From Chitinophagales bacterium (GTDB taxonomy: Bacteria > Bacteroidota > Bacteroidia > Chitinophagales > JADIYW01), in the NCBI GenBank assembly GCA_020636535.1, contig JACJXT010000013.1, positions 124,001-188,000 on the forward strand: a DNA stretch of 64,000 nt, written 5' to 3'. Position 1 is the first letter of the stretch, and each line of letters opens with the position of its first letter. Under the pieces are notes generated by a model. The model was not told the origin of the DNA. It saw only the letters and a list, made by a program, of their open reading frames with translations, and made no database searches. This document shows, piece after piece, positions 8,992 through 18,753 of this stretch. The position numbers were made by a program, and so were the translations under genes.

Positions 8992-9549
8992 TTAAAATGT
9001 AATTGTTTTTAAGTATTCAGTTAACTCTATAGCTTCTGCAGTAGTGTTATATTGTTGATAATCTCCTGTTACAAATAATAATTGTCTTTTATATTTATTT
9101 TTATTACTATCCCAATAGTAGCAATAATAACTGTGCAATCCTATATCTGCTCCTAAGTATTGAATATCAGAAAGAGTTCCATTTATAGTTGCTTGAATTA
9201 AAGTTGCTTTTTGCAATAAAGTATCTACATTAATTTGACTATCTATTGTAGCGAAATTAATATTACTTAATAAATCTTTTGAGCTTATATAATCTAAACT
9301 ATCTACTCTTTTCCAATTATTAGGATAATTATTGCTTAGATTGTACTTTAAAACATTACCATTTTCATCTATAAATATACCTAAATGTGTGTAAGCCCAA
9401 GCCATGTTATAATATTCTACTTGAAATAAAATATTGGGATTTAATTTACTATCTGTACTTTTCTCTTTTTTACAAGCAGTGAAGAATAAAGTTCCAATAA
9501 TTACGAAAGCAATTAATTTAAGTTTAAAATTTGACAGAATTATTTGCAT
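8992..9549 (-). CDS. Putative lipoprotein, function unknown
   Basis: 185 residues from the internal ATG at 9549. The longer frame back to 9606 would put 19 extra residues before the signal peptide and is less likely. The start gives a standard lipoprotein signal, with a hydrophobic stretch to FFTAC and the acylated Cys at residue 26 followed by KKEK. The charged residues after the Cys fit surface export by the Bacteroidota lipoprotein route, though that is inference. The mature part is rich in Asn, Tyr and Asp, with no motif I recognise. It stands alone between tetR and a small membrane protein, with no evident operon. Confidence 0.65.
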   Translation of the reverse strand: MQIILSNFKLKLIAFVIIGTLFFTACKKEKSTDSKLNPNILFQVEYYNMAWAYTHLGIFIDENGNVLKYNLSNNYPNNWKRVDSLDYISSKDLLSNINFATIDSQINVDTLLQKATLIQATINGTLSDIQYLGADIGLHSYYCYYWDSNKNKYKRQLLFVTGDYQQYNTTAEAIELTEYLKTITF

Positions 9550-9669
9550 AAATTTATATTTTATAATAGGTATATTAAAGTTAGCTATAAGTTTAAATAT
9601 AAACAAGCATTTAGAAAGAATAAATACAAATATTTAGTGATAATTTATACTTTTTAATAATTGAATGAT

Positions 9670-10170
9670 TTAGTCTGTGTCTGAGTTTTGCAAACCTTCA
9701 ATCATACTATCTATTTGTTTTATTAATGCTCTTCGTTTTACTCTAGCATTTTCTTGTATTTCTACTGAATATTTATCATTATTAATTTGATTATTATAAT
9801 AATTAATAACTGTTGACATTGCATTGAGTTTGGCTGTTAGTTTTGTTTGATTGGATTGTTCTAATAAAATTTGTTGCAATTCTACTTGTGTTTTATTAGC
9901 ACTGAGTAATTGTTTTCTATTTTGTTCTATCTCTTTTCTATTGATTTTTATTTCTTCTCGTTGTAGTAATATAGTATAGAATAATCCAACAAAAGTCAAA
10001 CCTGAAAACAACGCATTTACAGAGCCAAAGGCATCACCAATAGTTCCTCTTTCTGTCCAATCTTTGCCTATAAAAAAAATAACGACTACAGATAAAATCC
10101 AGATTATAAAAACAGAAATTGTTAATATAAATACTAGTACGACCTTATTATTTTTAGATTGATCAACCAT
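9670..10170 (-). CDS. Two-helix membrane protein with cytoplasmic coiled coil, unknown
   Basis: 166 residues. Two membrane segments (about 10-34 and 50-69) are joined by a short loop containing GKDWTERGTIGDAFGSVNALFSG. A charged coiled coil (about 71-120, EEIKINRKEIEQNRKQL) and a helical tail follow. Similar small proteins with a W-x-x-x-G-x-x-G-D-x-F-G loop occur widely in Bacteroidota and Proteobacteria without known function. It is transcribed divergently from the yhhN-like gene, with 70 bp between them. No catalytic residues are visible. Confidence 0.7.
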   Translation of the reverse strand: MVDQSKNNKVVLVFILTISVFIIWILSVVVIFFIGKDWTERGTIGDAFGSVNALFSGLTFVGLFYTILLQREEIKINRKEIEQNRKQLLSANKTQVELQQILLEQSNQTKLTAKLNAMSTVINYYNNQINNDKYSVEIQENARVKRRALIKQIDSMIEGLQNSDTD

Positions 10171-10240
10171 ACAAAATCAATTATTATAATTGTACAATAT
10201 AGTTATTATTTGCTATATTTATTTTAGTTAATTTTATCAA

Positions 10241-10936
10241 ATGATTTGGCTGATACTTTATATTATCCTTGGTGTTTTTCATTTAATGGTTACTGCAACT
10301 AACAATATTACACTAATAATGGCTTCAAAAGTTTTCTTGATGCCTTTATTGGCGATTTATGCTTTTAGTCAAATTAAAATTAGAGAAAGGTATATTTTTT
10401 TAATTCTTGGTTTATTTTTTTCTTGGTTAGGTGATATTTTCTTGATGTTTCCAAGAGAGCAGTATAGTGAATCGACTGCAAAATTATTGTTTATAGCTGG
10501 ATTAGCTGCTTTTTTGATTGCACATATACAATACATCTTACTTTTTTTAAAAGACTTAAGAAATAAAATAGATTTAAGCTTAGTCACCTCAAAACCATAT
10601 ACTTCGCTTCCTTTCTTAATTTATGGAATTGGTTTGCTTTGGTTTTTATATCCACATTTAGCTGTTATGAAAATTCCTGTTACGCTTTATGCCATTACTA
10701 TTATTGCGATGTTGATTTTAGCTTTTAACAGAAAAGGTTTTGTTAGCAATTCATCTTATCTATTGGTATTTATTGGTGCTATTTTATTTGTAATATCAGA
10801 TAGTACTATTGCTGTTACATTATTTTACAAGCATTTTACTTTAGATAGATTAGTTATTATGAGTACCTATATTGTAGCACAATTACTTATTACTTATGGT
10901 GTTGTATTAGAAGCAAAAGCTAAGCCAAATCGTTAA
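10241..10936 (+). CDS. YhhN/TMEM86-family membrane protein (lysoplasmalogenase family)
   Basis: 231 residues and about eight membrane helices. The YhhN hallmarks FSWLGDIFLMF (about 60-70) and FVISDSTIAV (about 187-196) carry the conserved aspartates inside helices that mark this family. Animal TMEM86 and a Legionella member hydrolyse lysoplasmalogens; the substrate of bacterial members without plasmalogens is uncertain. Its 3' end overlaps the 3' end of the convergent tatC by 17 bp (10920-10936), so the two transcripts must run into each other. Confidence 0.85.
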   Translation: MIWLILYIILGVFHLMVTATNNITLIMASKVFLMPLLAIYAFSQIKIRERYIFLILGLFFSWLGDIFLMFPREQYSESTAKLLFIAGLAAFLIAHIQYILLFLKDLRNKIDLSLVTSKPYTSLPFLIYGIGLLWFLYPHLAVMKIPVTLYAITIIAMLILAFNRKGFVSNSSYLLVFIGAILFVISDSTIAVTLFYKHFTLDRLVIMSTYIVAQLLITYGVVLEAKAKPNR

Positions 10937-11750
10937 CCGTTCTATTGTGCACTCGTTTAGAGATGCCTATACTCGCTTCGTACAATAAAATAATTGGAAA
11001 CGAAACCAACATTAAGCTAAACATATCGCCTTGTGGTGTGATTACTGCTATTACAAAAAGTATTACTACATAGGCAATTTTTCTTGAGTTTTGTAATAAG
11101 TCTGGACCTATTAAACCTATTCTTGTTAAAAAATACATGAGCATAGGCAATTCAAACATAATGCCTGTTGGAATAACCATACTTGTAATATTGGCAATAT
11201 AATTATCGACAGAAATTAAGTTTTCTGCTTGATCTATTGCATGATAATTGAATAAAAAATTAATAGAAAAAGGTGCTATTATAAAATAACCAAACAAACA
11301 TCCTATTACAAATAAGATAGATGTAAAAAAAACAATGCCTTGTGTATTTTTAATTTCCTGTTCGTAGAGTGCTGGTTTTACAAATCGCCAAAATTCCCAG
11401 AAAATATAAGGAAAGGCAAATACTACGCCAGCCATTGCCGATGTTTTTAAGTGTAGCATAAACTGTCCTGCTAAATCGGTATTTATAAATTTATATTCAA
11501 TACCATCCATACATAAGCTAGAAAATATAGATAGATGATTGCCTAAGTAACAAAAGAATTTATTAGTAGGAAAATCTGCTCGTGTTGGTCCAAAAATCAA
11601 GTAGTCGAAAATAAATTTTTTATTTAAAAATGCTACTATCATTAGTACTAATACGACTATAAAAGAACGAATAATGTGTCCACGCAATTCTTCAACATGG
11701 TCGAAAAACGACATTTCTCTTTCGTGTTCTAAAAATTCTTTCTTTGGCAT
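10920..11750 (-). CDS. tatC: Sec-independent protein translocase TatC
   Basis: 276 residues and six membrane helices. The N-terminus carries the conserved FFDHVEELRGHIIRS block that contacts twin-arginine signals. The periplasm-side FELPMLMYFLTRIGLI contains the conserved intramembrane glutamate, and ITPQGDMFSLMLVSFP matches the fifth-helix region. TatC is the signal-peptide receptor of the Tat export pathway. No tatA/tatE gene is next to it here, so the partner must be elsewhere. A TATTTTTG -7 element (complement of 11759-11766) lies 9 nt before the ATG. The insertion sequence begins 84 bp upstream. Confidence 0.93.
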   Translation of the reverse strand: MPKKEFLEHEREMSFFDHVEELRGHIIRSFIVVLVLMIVAFLNKKFIFDYLIFGPTRADFPTNKFFCYLGNHLSIFSSLCMDGIEYKFINTDLAGQFMLHLKTSAMAGVVFAFPYIFWEFWRFVKPALYEQEIKNTQGIVFFTSILFVIGCLFGYFIIAPFSINFLFNYHAIDQAENLISVDNYIANITSMVIPTGIMFELPMLMYFLTRIGLIGPDLLQNSRKIAYVVILFVIAVITPQGDMFSLMLVSFPIILLYEASIGISKRVHNRTVNDLA

Positions 11751-11833
11751 TAGCTTTGCAAAAATAGTAGATTTTTATGGTTTACTATGGATTGAATAGT
11801 TATAAAATGATAAAGAAAAAAACTTATAATAAA

Positions 11834-13130
11834 AGACCGTTGCAAGGCAGTGATAAAAAATAATATAGAATAATGCTAGTAGTTATACTATAATTTAGTA
11901 TATTAGAGTTATGAAAATAAATAAGCCACTCACATTAGCAGACAGTATATGCGATACACGCGTAAAGAAAGTTAAACAAGTTTTCTTTACACAAATTAAC
12001 CAGTTAATAGATTGGCAACAAATTAGTACAGAAATAGATAAGTATTACACCAAAGGCACAAGTGCAACAGGCAAGCCAAGTTATGATGGATTGTTATTAT
12101 TCAAAATCTGTTTACTACAAACATGGTACGGACTAAGTGATTACGAAGTAGAAGACAGAATAAATGACAGCCTCTCCTTTAGTTCTTTCTTAGAATTAAC
12201 CATAGACCAAACCTCACCAGACCATAGTACCATAAGCAGATTTAGAACAGCAATGACAGGAGCAGGAGCATATGATGAATTATTAAAAAGCATAAACAAA
12301 CAATTAGAACAACATCAAATACTAGTAAAGACAGGAGCTATAGTAGATGCCAGTATAGTAGAAACACCATTAAAACCCAAAGGAAAAAGTAATTATGAGC
12401 TTGAAGCACAACAACAACAACAAGAGCAATCACAAGAAGTACCAACAAAGACGGTAGAAAAAAAATACAGTACAAGTGTAGACATAGAAGCAGCATGGAT
12501 AAAGAGAGGCAAACAACTAAAATATGGCTATAAGAAACACTATGTAACAGACAACGAAGGATTAGTATTAGGCGTATTAACCACCAAAGCAAGTGTAAAT
12601 GAAATTAGTAATCTAGAAACGGTATTAAAAACAGCAGACTTACCAAAAGACATAGCAGTAAAAGCAGACAAAGGTTATCAATCAGAGAAGAATAATGAAT
12701 TGTTAAAGACATTAGGATTAAAAAATAACATATTAAAAAAAGCAACTAAAAATAAAGCATTAACACAAGCCCAAACAGATTATAACAAACTAATAAGCAA
12801 AACCAGATATAAAATAGAACGCACTTTTGGCAGTATAAAAAGATGGTTTAACGGCGGTATAGCAAGATACAGAGGCATAGCCAAGATGCACACACAAAAC
12901 ATAATGGAAGCCATAGCATATAATTTATACAGAAGTCCAGGGATACTTATGTCCAAAGCATAAAAAAGCGAAGAAAAGTAAAAAAAAAGAGTACTAAACA
13001 AACAAAAATCAATCAAAAAAGATAAAAAATAACAAAATAAGCCAATAAAACAAACAAATTAAAATATAACAAATATAAACTAATTAATATAATAAATAAA
13101 AAACAAAAATTTCACCTTTTGCAACGGTCT
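11834..13130 (+). mobile_element. IS5-family insertion sequence (about 1.3 kb, complete)
   Basis: Bounded by a perfect 12-bp inverted repeat, AGACCGTTGCAA at 11834-11845 and its complement at 13119-13130, with partial similarity continuing inward. It holds one transposase gene. If one more base is counted at each end (A at 11833, C at 13131), the flanks are AATAA on both sides (11828-11832 and 13132-13136). That could be a target duplication, but such a repeat is weak evidence in A+T-rich DNA. The transposase frame is intact, so the element may be active. It lies between tatC and the acn terminator and disrupts no recognisable gene. Confidence 0.88.
11911..12963 (+). CDS. IS5-family transposase
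   Basis: 350 residues, full length. An N-terminal DUF772-type domain (about 30-115, with YDGLLLFKICLLQTWYGLSD) precedes a DDE nuclease core. The catalytic residues appear to be Asp146 (GAIVDASIVETP), Asp253 (VKADKGYQ) and Glu303 (YKIERTFGSIKRW), with the E-x6-K spacing to Lys310 typical of IS5/IS4 relatives. A Gln-rich insert at about 167-174 probably varies in length. It moves the element between the 12-bp repeats at 11834 and 13130. The start at 11911 gives the MKINKPLTLADS N-terminus, and no upstream start is needed. Confidence 0.93.
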   Translation: MKINKPLTLADSICDTRVKKVKQVFFTQINQLIDWQQISTEIDKYYTKGTSATGKPSYDGLLLFKICLLQTWYGLSDYEVEDRINDSLSFSSFLELTIDQTSPDHSTISRFRTAMTGAGAYDELLKSINKQLEQHQILVKTGAIVDASIVETPLKPKGKSNYELEAQQQQQEQSQEVPTKTVEKKYSTSVDIEAAWIKRGKQLKYGYKKHYVTDNEGLVLGVLTTKASVNEISNLETVLKTADLPKDIAVKADKGYQSEKNNELLKTLGLKNNILKKATKNKALTQAQTDYNKLISKTRYKIERTFGSIKRWFNGGIARYRGIAKMHTQNIMEAIAYNLYRSPGILMSKA

Positions 13131-13180
13131 CAATAAGCTTATTCGCAAATTCCGAAACAAGTTCGAAATGTATCCAATAA

Positions 13181-13212
13181 AAAATGGGTCAGTTTCTTAA
13201 CCGACCCATTTT
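13181..13212. terminator. Bidirectional terminator hairpin
   Basis: Perfect 10-bp arms AAAATGGGTC / GACCCATTTT around a 12-nt loop, with A and T runs on both sides. It lies 41 bp past the acn stop codon, so it should end the acn transcript, and it can also stop readthrough from the insertion sequence on the other strand. Confidence 0.85.
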
Positions 13213-13252
13213 AATAGATAATTCGCTTCGCTTAGGATAAACTGCGTTGCTA

Positions 13253-15520
13253 TTATTGATTATTTTGTTGTTTAATTAAGTTTAATGCACTACCTGCTTT
13301 AAACCATTCTATTTGTTGTGCATTGTAAGTATGTGCTACTTCAAAAGAATCGGTAGTACCATCTTCATGATGCAACACTATGGTTAAGTTTTTACCTGGT
13401 GCAAATGTTGTTAAACCTACAACATCAACCGTATCTTTTTCTTGAACTTTGTTATAATCGTCTTTATTAACGAAAGTCAATGCCAACATACCTTGTTTTT
13501 TCAAGTTTGTTTCGTGAATTCTAGCAAACGATTTTACTACAACTGCTTTAACACCTAAATGTCTTGGTTCCATAGCCGCATGTTCTCTAGAAGAACCTTC
13601 GCCATAATTTTCATCACCAAAAACAATAGATGCATCGCCTTTAGCTTTAATCATTCTTGCAGTAGCAGGTACTTCATCGTACTCGCCATTTTCTTCATTC
13701 CAAACATTATTGGTATTGTCGTTAAATGCATTAACTGCACCAATTAATAAGTTGTTAGAAATATTATCTAAGTGACCTCTGAATTTTAACCAAGGACCAG
13801 CCATAGAAATATGGTCGGTAGTACATTTACCTTTTGCTTTGATTAATAGTTTTAAGCCAGTATAATCTTTTCCGTCCCAAGGAGCAAAACCAGCTAATAA
13901 CTGTAACCTTTGAGAATCTGGATTAACTACAACTTCTACGCCAGAGCCATCTTCTACTGGAGCAATAAAACCTGGATCATCTACACTAAATCCTTTTGGT
14001 GGTAATTCATCACCAGTAGGTTCATCTAGCATTACTTCTTCTCCATTTTCATTAATCAGTTTATCTGTAGCAGGATTAAAACTTAAATCGCCTGAAATTG
14101 CAATTGCTGCCACCATTTCTGGTGAAGTTACAAAAGCATAAGTATTTGGATTACCATCTGCTCTTTTCGCAAAGTTTCTATTGAAAGAGTGAACGATACT
14201 GTTTTTCTCATTTTTGTCTTCTCCTACTCTATCCCATTGACCGATACAAGGACCACAAGCATTGGTAAATATAACTGCACCTAAATCTTCAAAGATACTT
14301 AGCAAACCATCTCTTTCTGCCGTAAATCTTACTTGCTCAGAACCTGGATTGATACCAAAACGAGCTTTAGTTTTTAAACCTTTGGCTACAGCTTGTTTAG
14401 CAATAGAAGCTGCTCTTGATAAATCTTCATAAGAAGAGTTGGTACAAGAACCAATTAAACCCCATTTTACTTCTTTAGGCCAATCTTCGTGTTTCAATCT
14501 ATCTTTCATTTCAGAAACAGGTGTCGCTAAATCTGGTGTAAAAGGACCATTTAAGTGTGGCTCTAGAGTAGATAAATCAATTTCAATTACTTGATCAAAA
14601 TATTGTTCAGGATTATCATACACACCAGCATCAGCAGTTAAATAATCTTTGATGCTATCTGCTAAATCCGCAACATCTGCTCTACCAGTCGCTTTTAAAT
14701 ATCTAGCCATGCTATCATCATAAGCAAAAGTAGAAGTAGTAGCACCAATTTCGGCCCCCATATTACAAATAGTACCTTTACCAGTACAAGACAAAGCTTT
14801 AGCACCTTCGCCAAAATATTCTACAATAGCACCAGTACCACCTTTTACTGTTAAGATACCAGCCACTTTTAAAATTACATCTTTAGGAGCTGTCCAGCCA
14901 CTTAATTTACCTGTTAATTTAACACCAATTAATTTAGGCCATTTTAGTTCCCAAGGCATACCAGCCATAACATCTACTGCATCAGCACCACCAACACCAA
15001 TGGCAATCATACCTAAACCACCAGCATTTACTGTATGAGAATCCGTACCAATCATCATTCCACCAGGAAAGGCATAATTTTCTAACACTACTTGGTGAAT
15101 GATACCAGCACCTGGTTTCCAGAAACCAATACCATATTTATTTGAAACCGAAGCTAAAAAGTTAAATACTTCATTGCTTTGATTAATTGCTTCTTGTAAA
15201 TCTTTTTCAGCACCTAAACGAGCTTGAATTAAGTGATCGCAGTGTACTGTTGTAGGCACTGCTACTTTTTGCTTGCCTGCTTGCATAAATTGCAATAATG
15301 CCATTTGTGCAGTAGCATCTTGACAAGCAATTCTATCTGGAGCAAAATCTACATAAGATTTTCCTCTTTCAAAGTTTTCAATTGCTTGTTCTTCGTGTAA
15401 GTGAGCAAATAAAATTTTCTCGGCCAAAGTTAATGGTCTGTTTAAGTGTTGTTTTGCTTTATCTACTTTCGTAGCAAAGTTAGCATACACTTCTTTAATC
15501 ATATCTAAATCGAAAATCAT
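13253..15520 (-). CDS. acn: Aconitate hydratase
   Basis: 755 residues, the length of the mitochondrial-type aconitases found in Bacteroidota. It converts citrate to isocitrate in the TCA cycle through a [4Fe-4S] cluster. The cluster ligands are visible as Cys359 (GSCTNSS) and Cys422 and Cys425 (CGPCIGQ). The C-terminal swivel domain carries GDENYGEGSSREHAAMEPR, which holds the substrate-binding arginine. It is a single-gene unit: a TACCTTTG -7 element (complement of 15558-15565) lies 38 nt before the ATG and a strong hairpin follows the stop. Confidence 0.95.
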   Translation of the reverse strand: MIFDLDMIKEVYANFATKVDKAKQHLNRPLTLAEKILFAHLHEEQAIENFERGKSYVDFAPDRIACQDATAQMALLQFMQAGKQKVAVPTTVHCDHLIQARLGAEKDLQEAINQSNEVFNFLASVSNKYGIGFWKPGAGIIHQVVLENYAFPGGMMIGTDSHTVNAGGLGMIAIGVGGADAVDVMAGMPWELKWPKLIGVKLTGKLSGWTAPKDVILKVAGILTVKGGTGAIVEYFGEGAKALSCTGKGTICNMGAEIGATTSTFAYDDSMARYLKATGRADVADLADSIKDYLTADAGVYDNPEQYFDQVIEIDLSTLEPHLNGPFTPDLATPVSEMKDRLKHEDWPKEVKWGLIGSCTNSSYEDLSRAASIAKQAVAKGLKTKARFGINPGSEQVRFTAERDGLLSIFEDLGAVIFTNACGPCIGQWDRVGEDKNEKNSIVHSFNRNFAKRADGNPNTYAFVTSPEMVAAIAISGDLSFNPATDKLINENGEEVMLDEPTGDELPPKGFSVDDPGFIAPVEDGSGVEVVVNPDSQRLQLLAGFAPWDGKDYTGLKLLIKAKGKCTTDHISMAGPWLKFRGHLDNISNNLLIGAVNAFNDNTNNVWNEENGEYDEVPATARMIKAKGDASIVFGDENYGEGSSREHAAMEPRHLGVKAVVVKSFARIHETNLKKQGMLALTFVNKDDYNKVQEKDTVDVVGLTTFAPGKNLTIVLHHEDGTTDSFEVAHTYNAQQIEWFKAGSALNLIKQQNNQ

Positions 15521-15741
15521 AAATATTGTGTTTTAGTTTTATACTCAAATTTTGGTGCAAAGGTACGAATATTTTTTATAATAATAGTGTGTATTGAGTA
15601 GTAAGTATTACGATTTTTAGCTGATTATTAGATCGATGATTATTATTTTGTAGTACATACTTATAATATCTACACAGCAACAAGTATTAGATAATGATAT
15701 CTATAGTAGTGAAATAAAATCACCTTATTAGTTTAAATATC

Positions 15742-16149
15742 TTATCTCAATCTATTCATGCTCTCAATGAGTTGTTCATCGCTTTTTACGCCAATATATG
15801 CCAACACATTAAAAATTAAGATAAATACTGGTAAAATTAAAGCAGGACCAAATTTAAATTCACTTTCTTGAAATCCTAGAAAAACATAAACAGTATATCC
15901 TACTAAAGCAAGACTACACAAAATATTAAACAATATTACTTTCATTTGTAGTTTTCTATTTCTAAACAAAAAAATACTTCCTAAAGCAATAATACTTATC
16001 ACACAAGAAAGAATTATAAAAATAACATCGTCTATACCTTTTACATCAGTAAAAACCTCACTCTCATTAATTTTTCCAAGTGGCAAAAACAAAAATAAAA
16101 TACCAGCTAAACTGCTTAAAAATAAGTATACACTCTGAATCCTTTGCAT
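15742..16149 (-). CDS. DUF4293 family membrane protein
   Basis: 135 residues and four membrane helices. The start MQRIQSVYLFL and the C-terminal Leu-Ile-x-Ser-Met-Asn-Arg-Leu-Arg tail match the Bacteroidota-specific DUF4293 family, as does the FLFRNRKLQMK cytoplasmic loop. No function has been assigned to this family. It is a single gene running leftward, divergent from truA; the 221 bp downstream, before acn, show no other gene. Confidence 0.85.
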   Translation of the reverse strand: MQRIQSVYLFLSSLAGILFLFLPLGKINESEVFTDVKGIDDVIFIILSCVISIIALGSIFLFRNRKLQMKVILFNILCSLALVGYTVYVFLGFQESEFKFGPALILPVFILIFNVLAYIGVKSDEQLIESMNRLR

Positions 16150-16240
16150 AATGAATTTTTTACTGCCTCAAAAATAAAATAAATATCATAATTAAAAGAT
16201 ACATTTAGTATTCTATTTAGCATTGCGTATTTTTGTGTCG

Positions 16241-16975
16241 ATGCGTTTTGTGTTAGAATTAAGTTATAAAGGTACTAATTTTTGTGGTTGGCAAAGACAA
16301 GACAATGCAATGTCTGTTCAACAACATCTAGAAGATTGTTTTTATACTTTCCAACATCATAAAATAGAAATTACTGGTTGTGGACGAACAGATAAAGGTG
16401 TACATGCAAAACATTATATTGCACATTTCGATTATGATAAATGCTTAGATGGAAAACATTTATATCAATGGAATGCATTATTAAATAACGATGTTGTTAT
16501 TAGCCAGCTTCGACAAGTTGATAGTCATTTTCATGCACGATTTGATGCTACTGCTAGAACCTATAAATATTTTATACATACCAAAGCTAGTCCGTTTTTG
16601 AATGAAGGTAGTTTTTTGTTGCACAATAATCAGTTAGATGTCAACTTAATGAATCAAGTAGCACAACAATTAATTGGTACGCATGATTTTACTAGCTTTG
16701 AAAAAAAAGGAAGTAATAATAAAACTTCTATCTGTACTATTAAACACGCTTTGTGGACGCAACAAGATGAACAACTAATATTTACTATAGTTGCCGACAG
16801 ATTTTTAAGAAATATGGTAAGAGCAATTACAGCATCGTTATTGATGATTGGTACTCGTAAAATGACAGAACAAACATTTCTAGACAATTTTATAACACAA
16901 AAACAAATGCCACTAAAACTTGTAGTACCAGCAAAAGGTTTATTTTTGTGGCAAATCGATTACGATAATATATAA
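16241..16975 (+). CDS. truA: tRNA pseudouridine synthase A
   Basis: 244 residues from the ATG at 16241. It isomerises U38-U40 of the tRNA anticodon arm. The catalytic Asp51 lies in GCGRTDKGVHA and the N-terminus LSYKGTNFCGWQRQ is typical. An in-frame ATG at 16223 exists, but a TATTTTTG -7 element at 16228-16235 lies after it and only 6 nt before 16241. The shorter start is therefore preferred, and the mRNA is probably leaderless. The stop codon overlaps the ATG of the following ABC exporter by one base (TAATG), which suggests translational coupling of an unrelated pair. Confidence 0.93.
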   Translation: MRFVLELSYKGTNFCGWQRQDNAMSVQQHLEDCFYTFQHHKIEITGCGRTDKGVHAKHYIAHFDYDKCLDGKHLYQWNALLNNDVVISQLRQVDSHFHARFDATARTYKYFIHTKASPFLNEGSFLLHNNQLDVNLMNQVAQQLIGTHDFTSFEKKGSNNKTSICTIKHALWTQQDEQLIFTIVADRFLRNMVRAITASLLMIGTRKMTEQTFLDNFITQKQMPLKLVVPAKGLFLWQIDYDNI

Positions 16976-18753
16976 TGAGCAATACAACAAAACAAACTAC
17001 AGATTGGCAAACTTTTAAAAGGATACTCTCGCTAACAAATCCATTTAAAAAACTTTTTGCTATTTCTATGTTTACAGGTTTACTTATTGCAGTCATTTCG
17101 CCAGTACGACCTAAACTAATTCAAATTGCAGTTGACAAATATATCATGATTAATGATATGAATGCATTAACTAAAATTACTATACTAATCATAGCAATAG
17201 TCATTCTCGAATTTTTCTTTAGATATGCTTTTGGATATTACTCATCACTCTTAGGTCAGTCAGTAATGAAACGACTAAGAACTCAACTTTTCGATCATGT
17301 AGAACGATTAAAACTAAAATTTTTCGATAAAACACAAGTAGGAATTATTACCACTAGAACAATTAATGATATAGAAACAATTAATAATATTTTTTCTGAT
17401 GGATTTATTAATCTAGTTACAGATATTCTTACACTTTTCTTTGTAATTGGTATGATGTTTTTTGAAAGCTGGAAACTAACGCTAGTTTGCTTAACTGTTT
17501 TTCCATTTTTATTGATTGCAACTTATATTTTTAAAGAGAAAGTAAAATCATCTTTTCACTTAGTACGAAATAAAGTAGCAGAACTCAATGCTTTTGTGCA
17601 AGAAAGAATTTCTGGTATGCGTATCATTCAAATTTTTAATGCACAAGACCGAGAACTAGAAAAGTTTAAAAAAATCAATCAAGAACACTACGCAGCCAAT
17701 GATAAATCAGTATTGTACTTTTCTATATTTTTTCCATTGGTAGAAATAATTTTAGCGATATCTTTTGCTTTGATGATTTGGTACGGAGCAACACTCATTA
17801 TGCAACAAAATATAATGGGAGAAGAAGATTTATCAGTTGGTATTTTTGCAGAATTTATTTTGCTACTCAATATGGCATTTCGACCAATGCGTATGTTGGC
17901 AGACAAATTCAATACATTGCAAATGGGAATCATTGCTTCCGAAAGAGTATTTAAATTGCTAGACACGCAAGAAATAATTGAAGACAAAGGCACAATTACT
18001 ACAAAAGAAATTAAAGGCGACATTGCTTTTAAAAATGTTTGGTTTGCTTATAACGACGATGATTATGTACTAAAAAACATTAACTTTCAAGTAAATGCTG
18101 GAGAAACACTTGCAATCGTTGGTTCAACTGGTTCAGGTAAAACATCGTTGATTAATATTTTAAATCGCTTTTATGAAATTCAAGAAGGAGAAATATTAAT
18201 TGATAATATTAATGCAAAAGAATATCAACTACAAACACTAAGAGCTTATTTTGGTACAGTACTACAAGATGTGTTTTTGTTTTCTGGCTCTATTTATGAC
18301 AACATTACACTTAAAAATAAAAATATATCAAAAGATAAAGTAATTGCTGCGGCAAAAATGGTTAATGCACATGATTTTATTATGGAGTTGCCAAACAACT
18401 ACGATTACGAAGTAAAAGAAAGAGGAGCTACACTTTCGGTAGGTCAACGACAACTAATTTCTTTCATAAGAGCATTGGTCTATAATCCCAAAATATTAAT
18501 ATTAGATGAAGCTACATCTTCTGTAGATACAGCAACAGAAAACCTACTACAAGAAGCCATTGCTACACTAATTAAAAATAGAACAGCTATTGTTATAGCA
18601 CATCGATTGTCTACTATCAAAAACGCCAATCATATTTTAGTGTTAGACAAAGGCGAAATTAAAGAGTATGGTAATCATCAATCATTAATTCAGATTGAAA
18701 ATGGATATTATCAGAAATTATATAATATGCAATTTAATAAAGAAAAAGTATGA
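16975..18753 (+). CDS. MsbA-like ABC exporter (membrane plus ATPase domains fused)
   Basis: 592 residues. Six membrane helices (about 20-320) are fused to an ATP-binding domain with Walker A GSTGSGKTS (about 382-390), signature LSVGQRQ (about 486), Walker B LILDEATSS (about 506) and the switch His in IAHRLST (about 541). All ATPase residues are present. It works as a homodimer in the inner membrane and pumps lipids or drugs outward; Bacteroidota carry several paralogues, so calling it the lipid A flippase would be a guess. It is coupled to truA upstream (1-bp overlap) and to a DUF4286 gene downstream (ATGA overlap). Confidence 0.92.
   Translation: MSNTTKQTTDWQTFKRILSLTNPFKKLFAISMFTGLLIAVISPVRPKLIQIAVDKYIMINDMNALTKITILIIAIVILEFFFRYAFGYYSSLLGQSVMKRLRTQLFDHVERLKLKFFDKTQVGIITTRTINDIETINNIFSDGFINLVTDILTLFFVIGMMFFESWKLTLVCLTVFPFLLIATYIFKEKVKSSFHLVRNKVAELNAFVQERISGMRIIQIFNAQDRELEKFKKINQEHYAANDKSVLYFSIFFPLVEIILAISFALMIWYGATLIMQQNIMGEEDLSVGIFAEFILLLNMAFRPMRMLADKFNTLQMGIIASERVFKLLDTQEIIEDKGTITTKEIKGDIAFKNVWFAYNDDDYVLKNINFQVNAGETLAIVGSTGSGKTSLINILNRFYEIQEGEILIDNINAKEYQLQTLRAYFGTVLQDVFLFSGSIYDNITLKNKNISKDKVIAAAKMVNAHDFIMELPNNYDYEVKERGATLSVGQRQLISFIRALVYNPKILILDEATSSVDTATENLLQEAIATLIKNRTAIVIAHRLSTIKNANHILVLDKGEIKEYGNHQSLIQIENGYYQKLYNMQFNKEKV

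Noticed and set aside
11828..13136. AATAA as a proven target-site duplication of the insertion sequence
   Set aside because: It requires adding one mismatched base to each terminal repeat, and five-base A/T matches are frequent by chance here. Kept only as a possibility.
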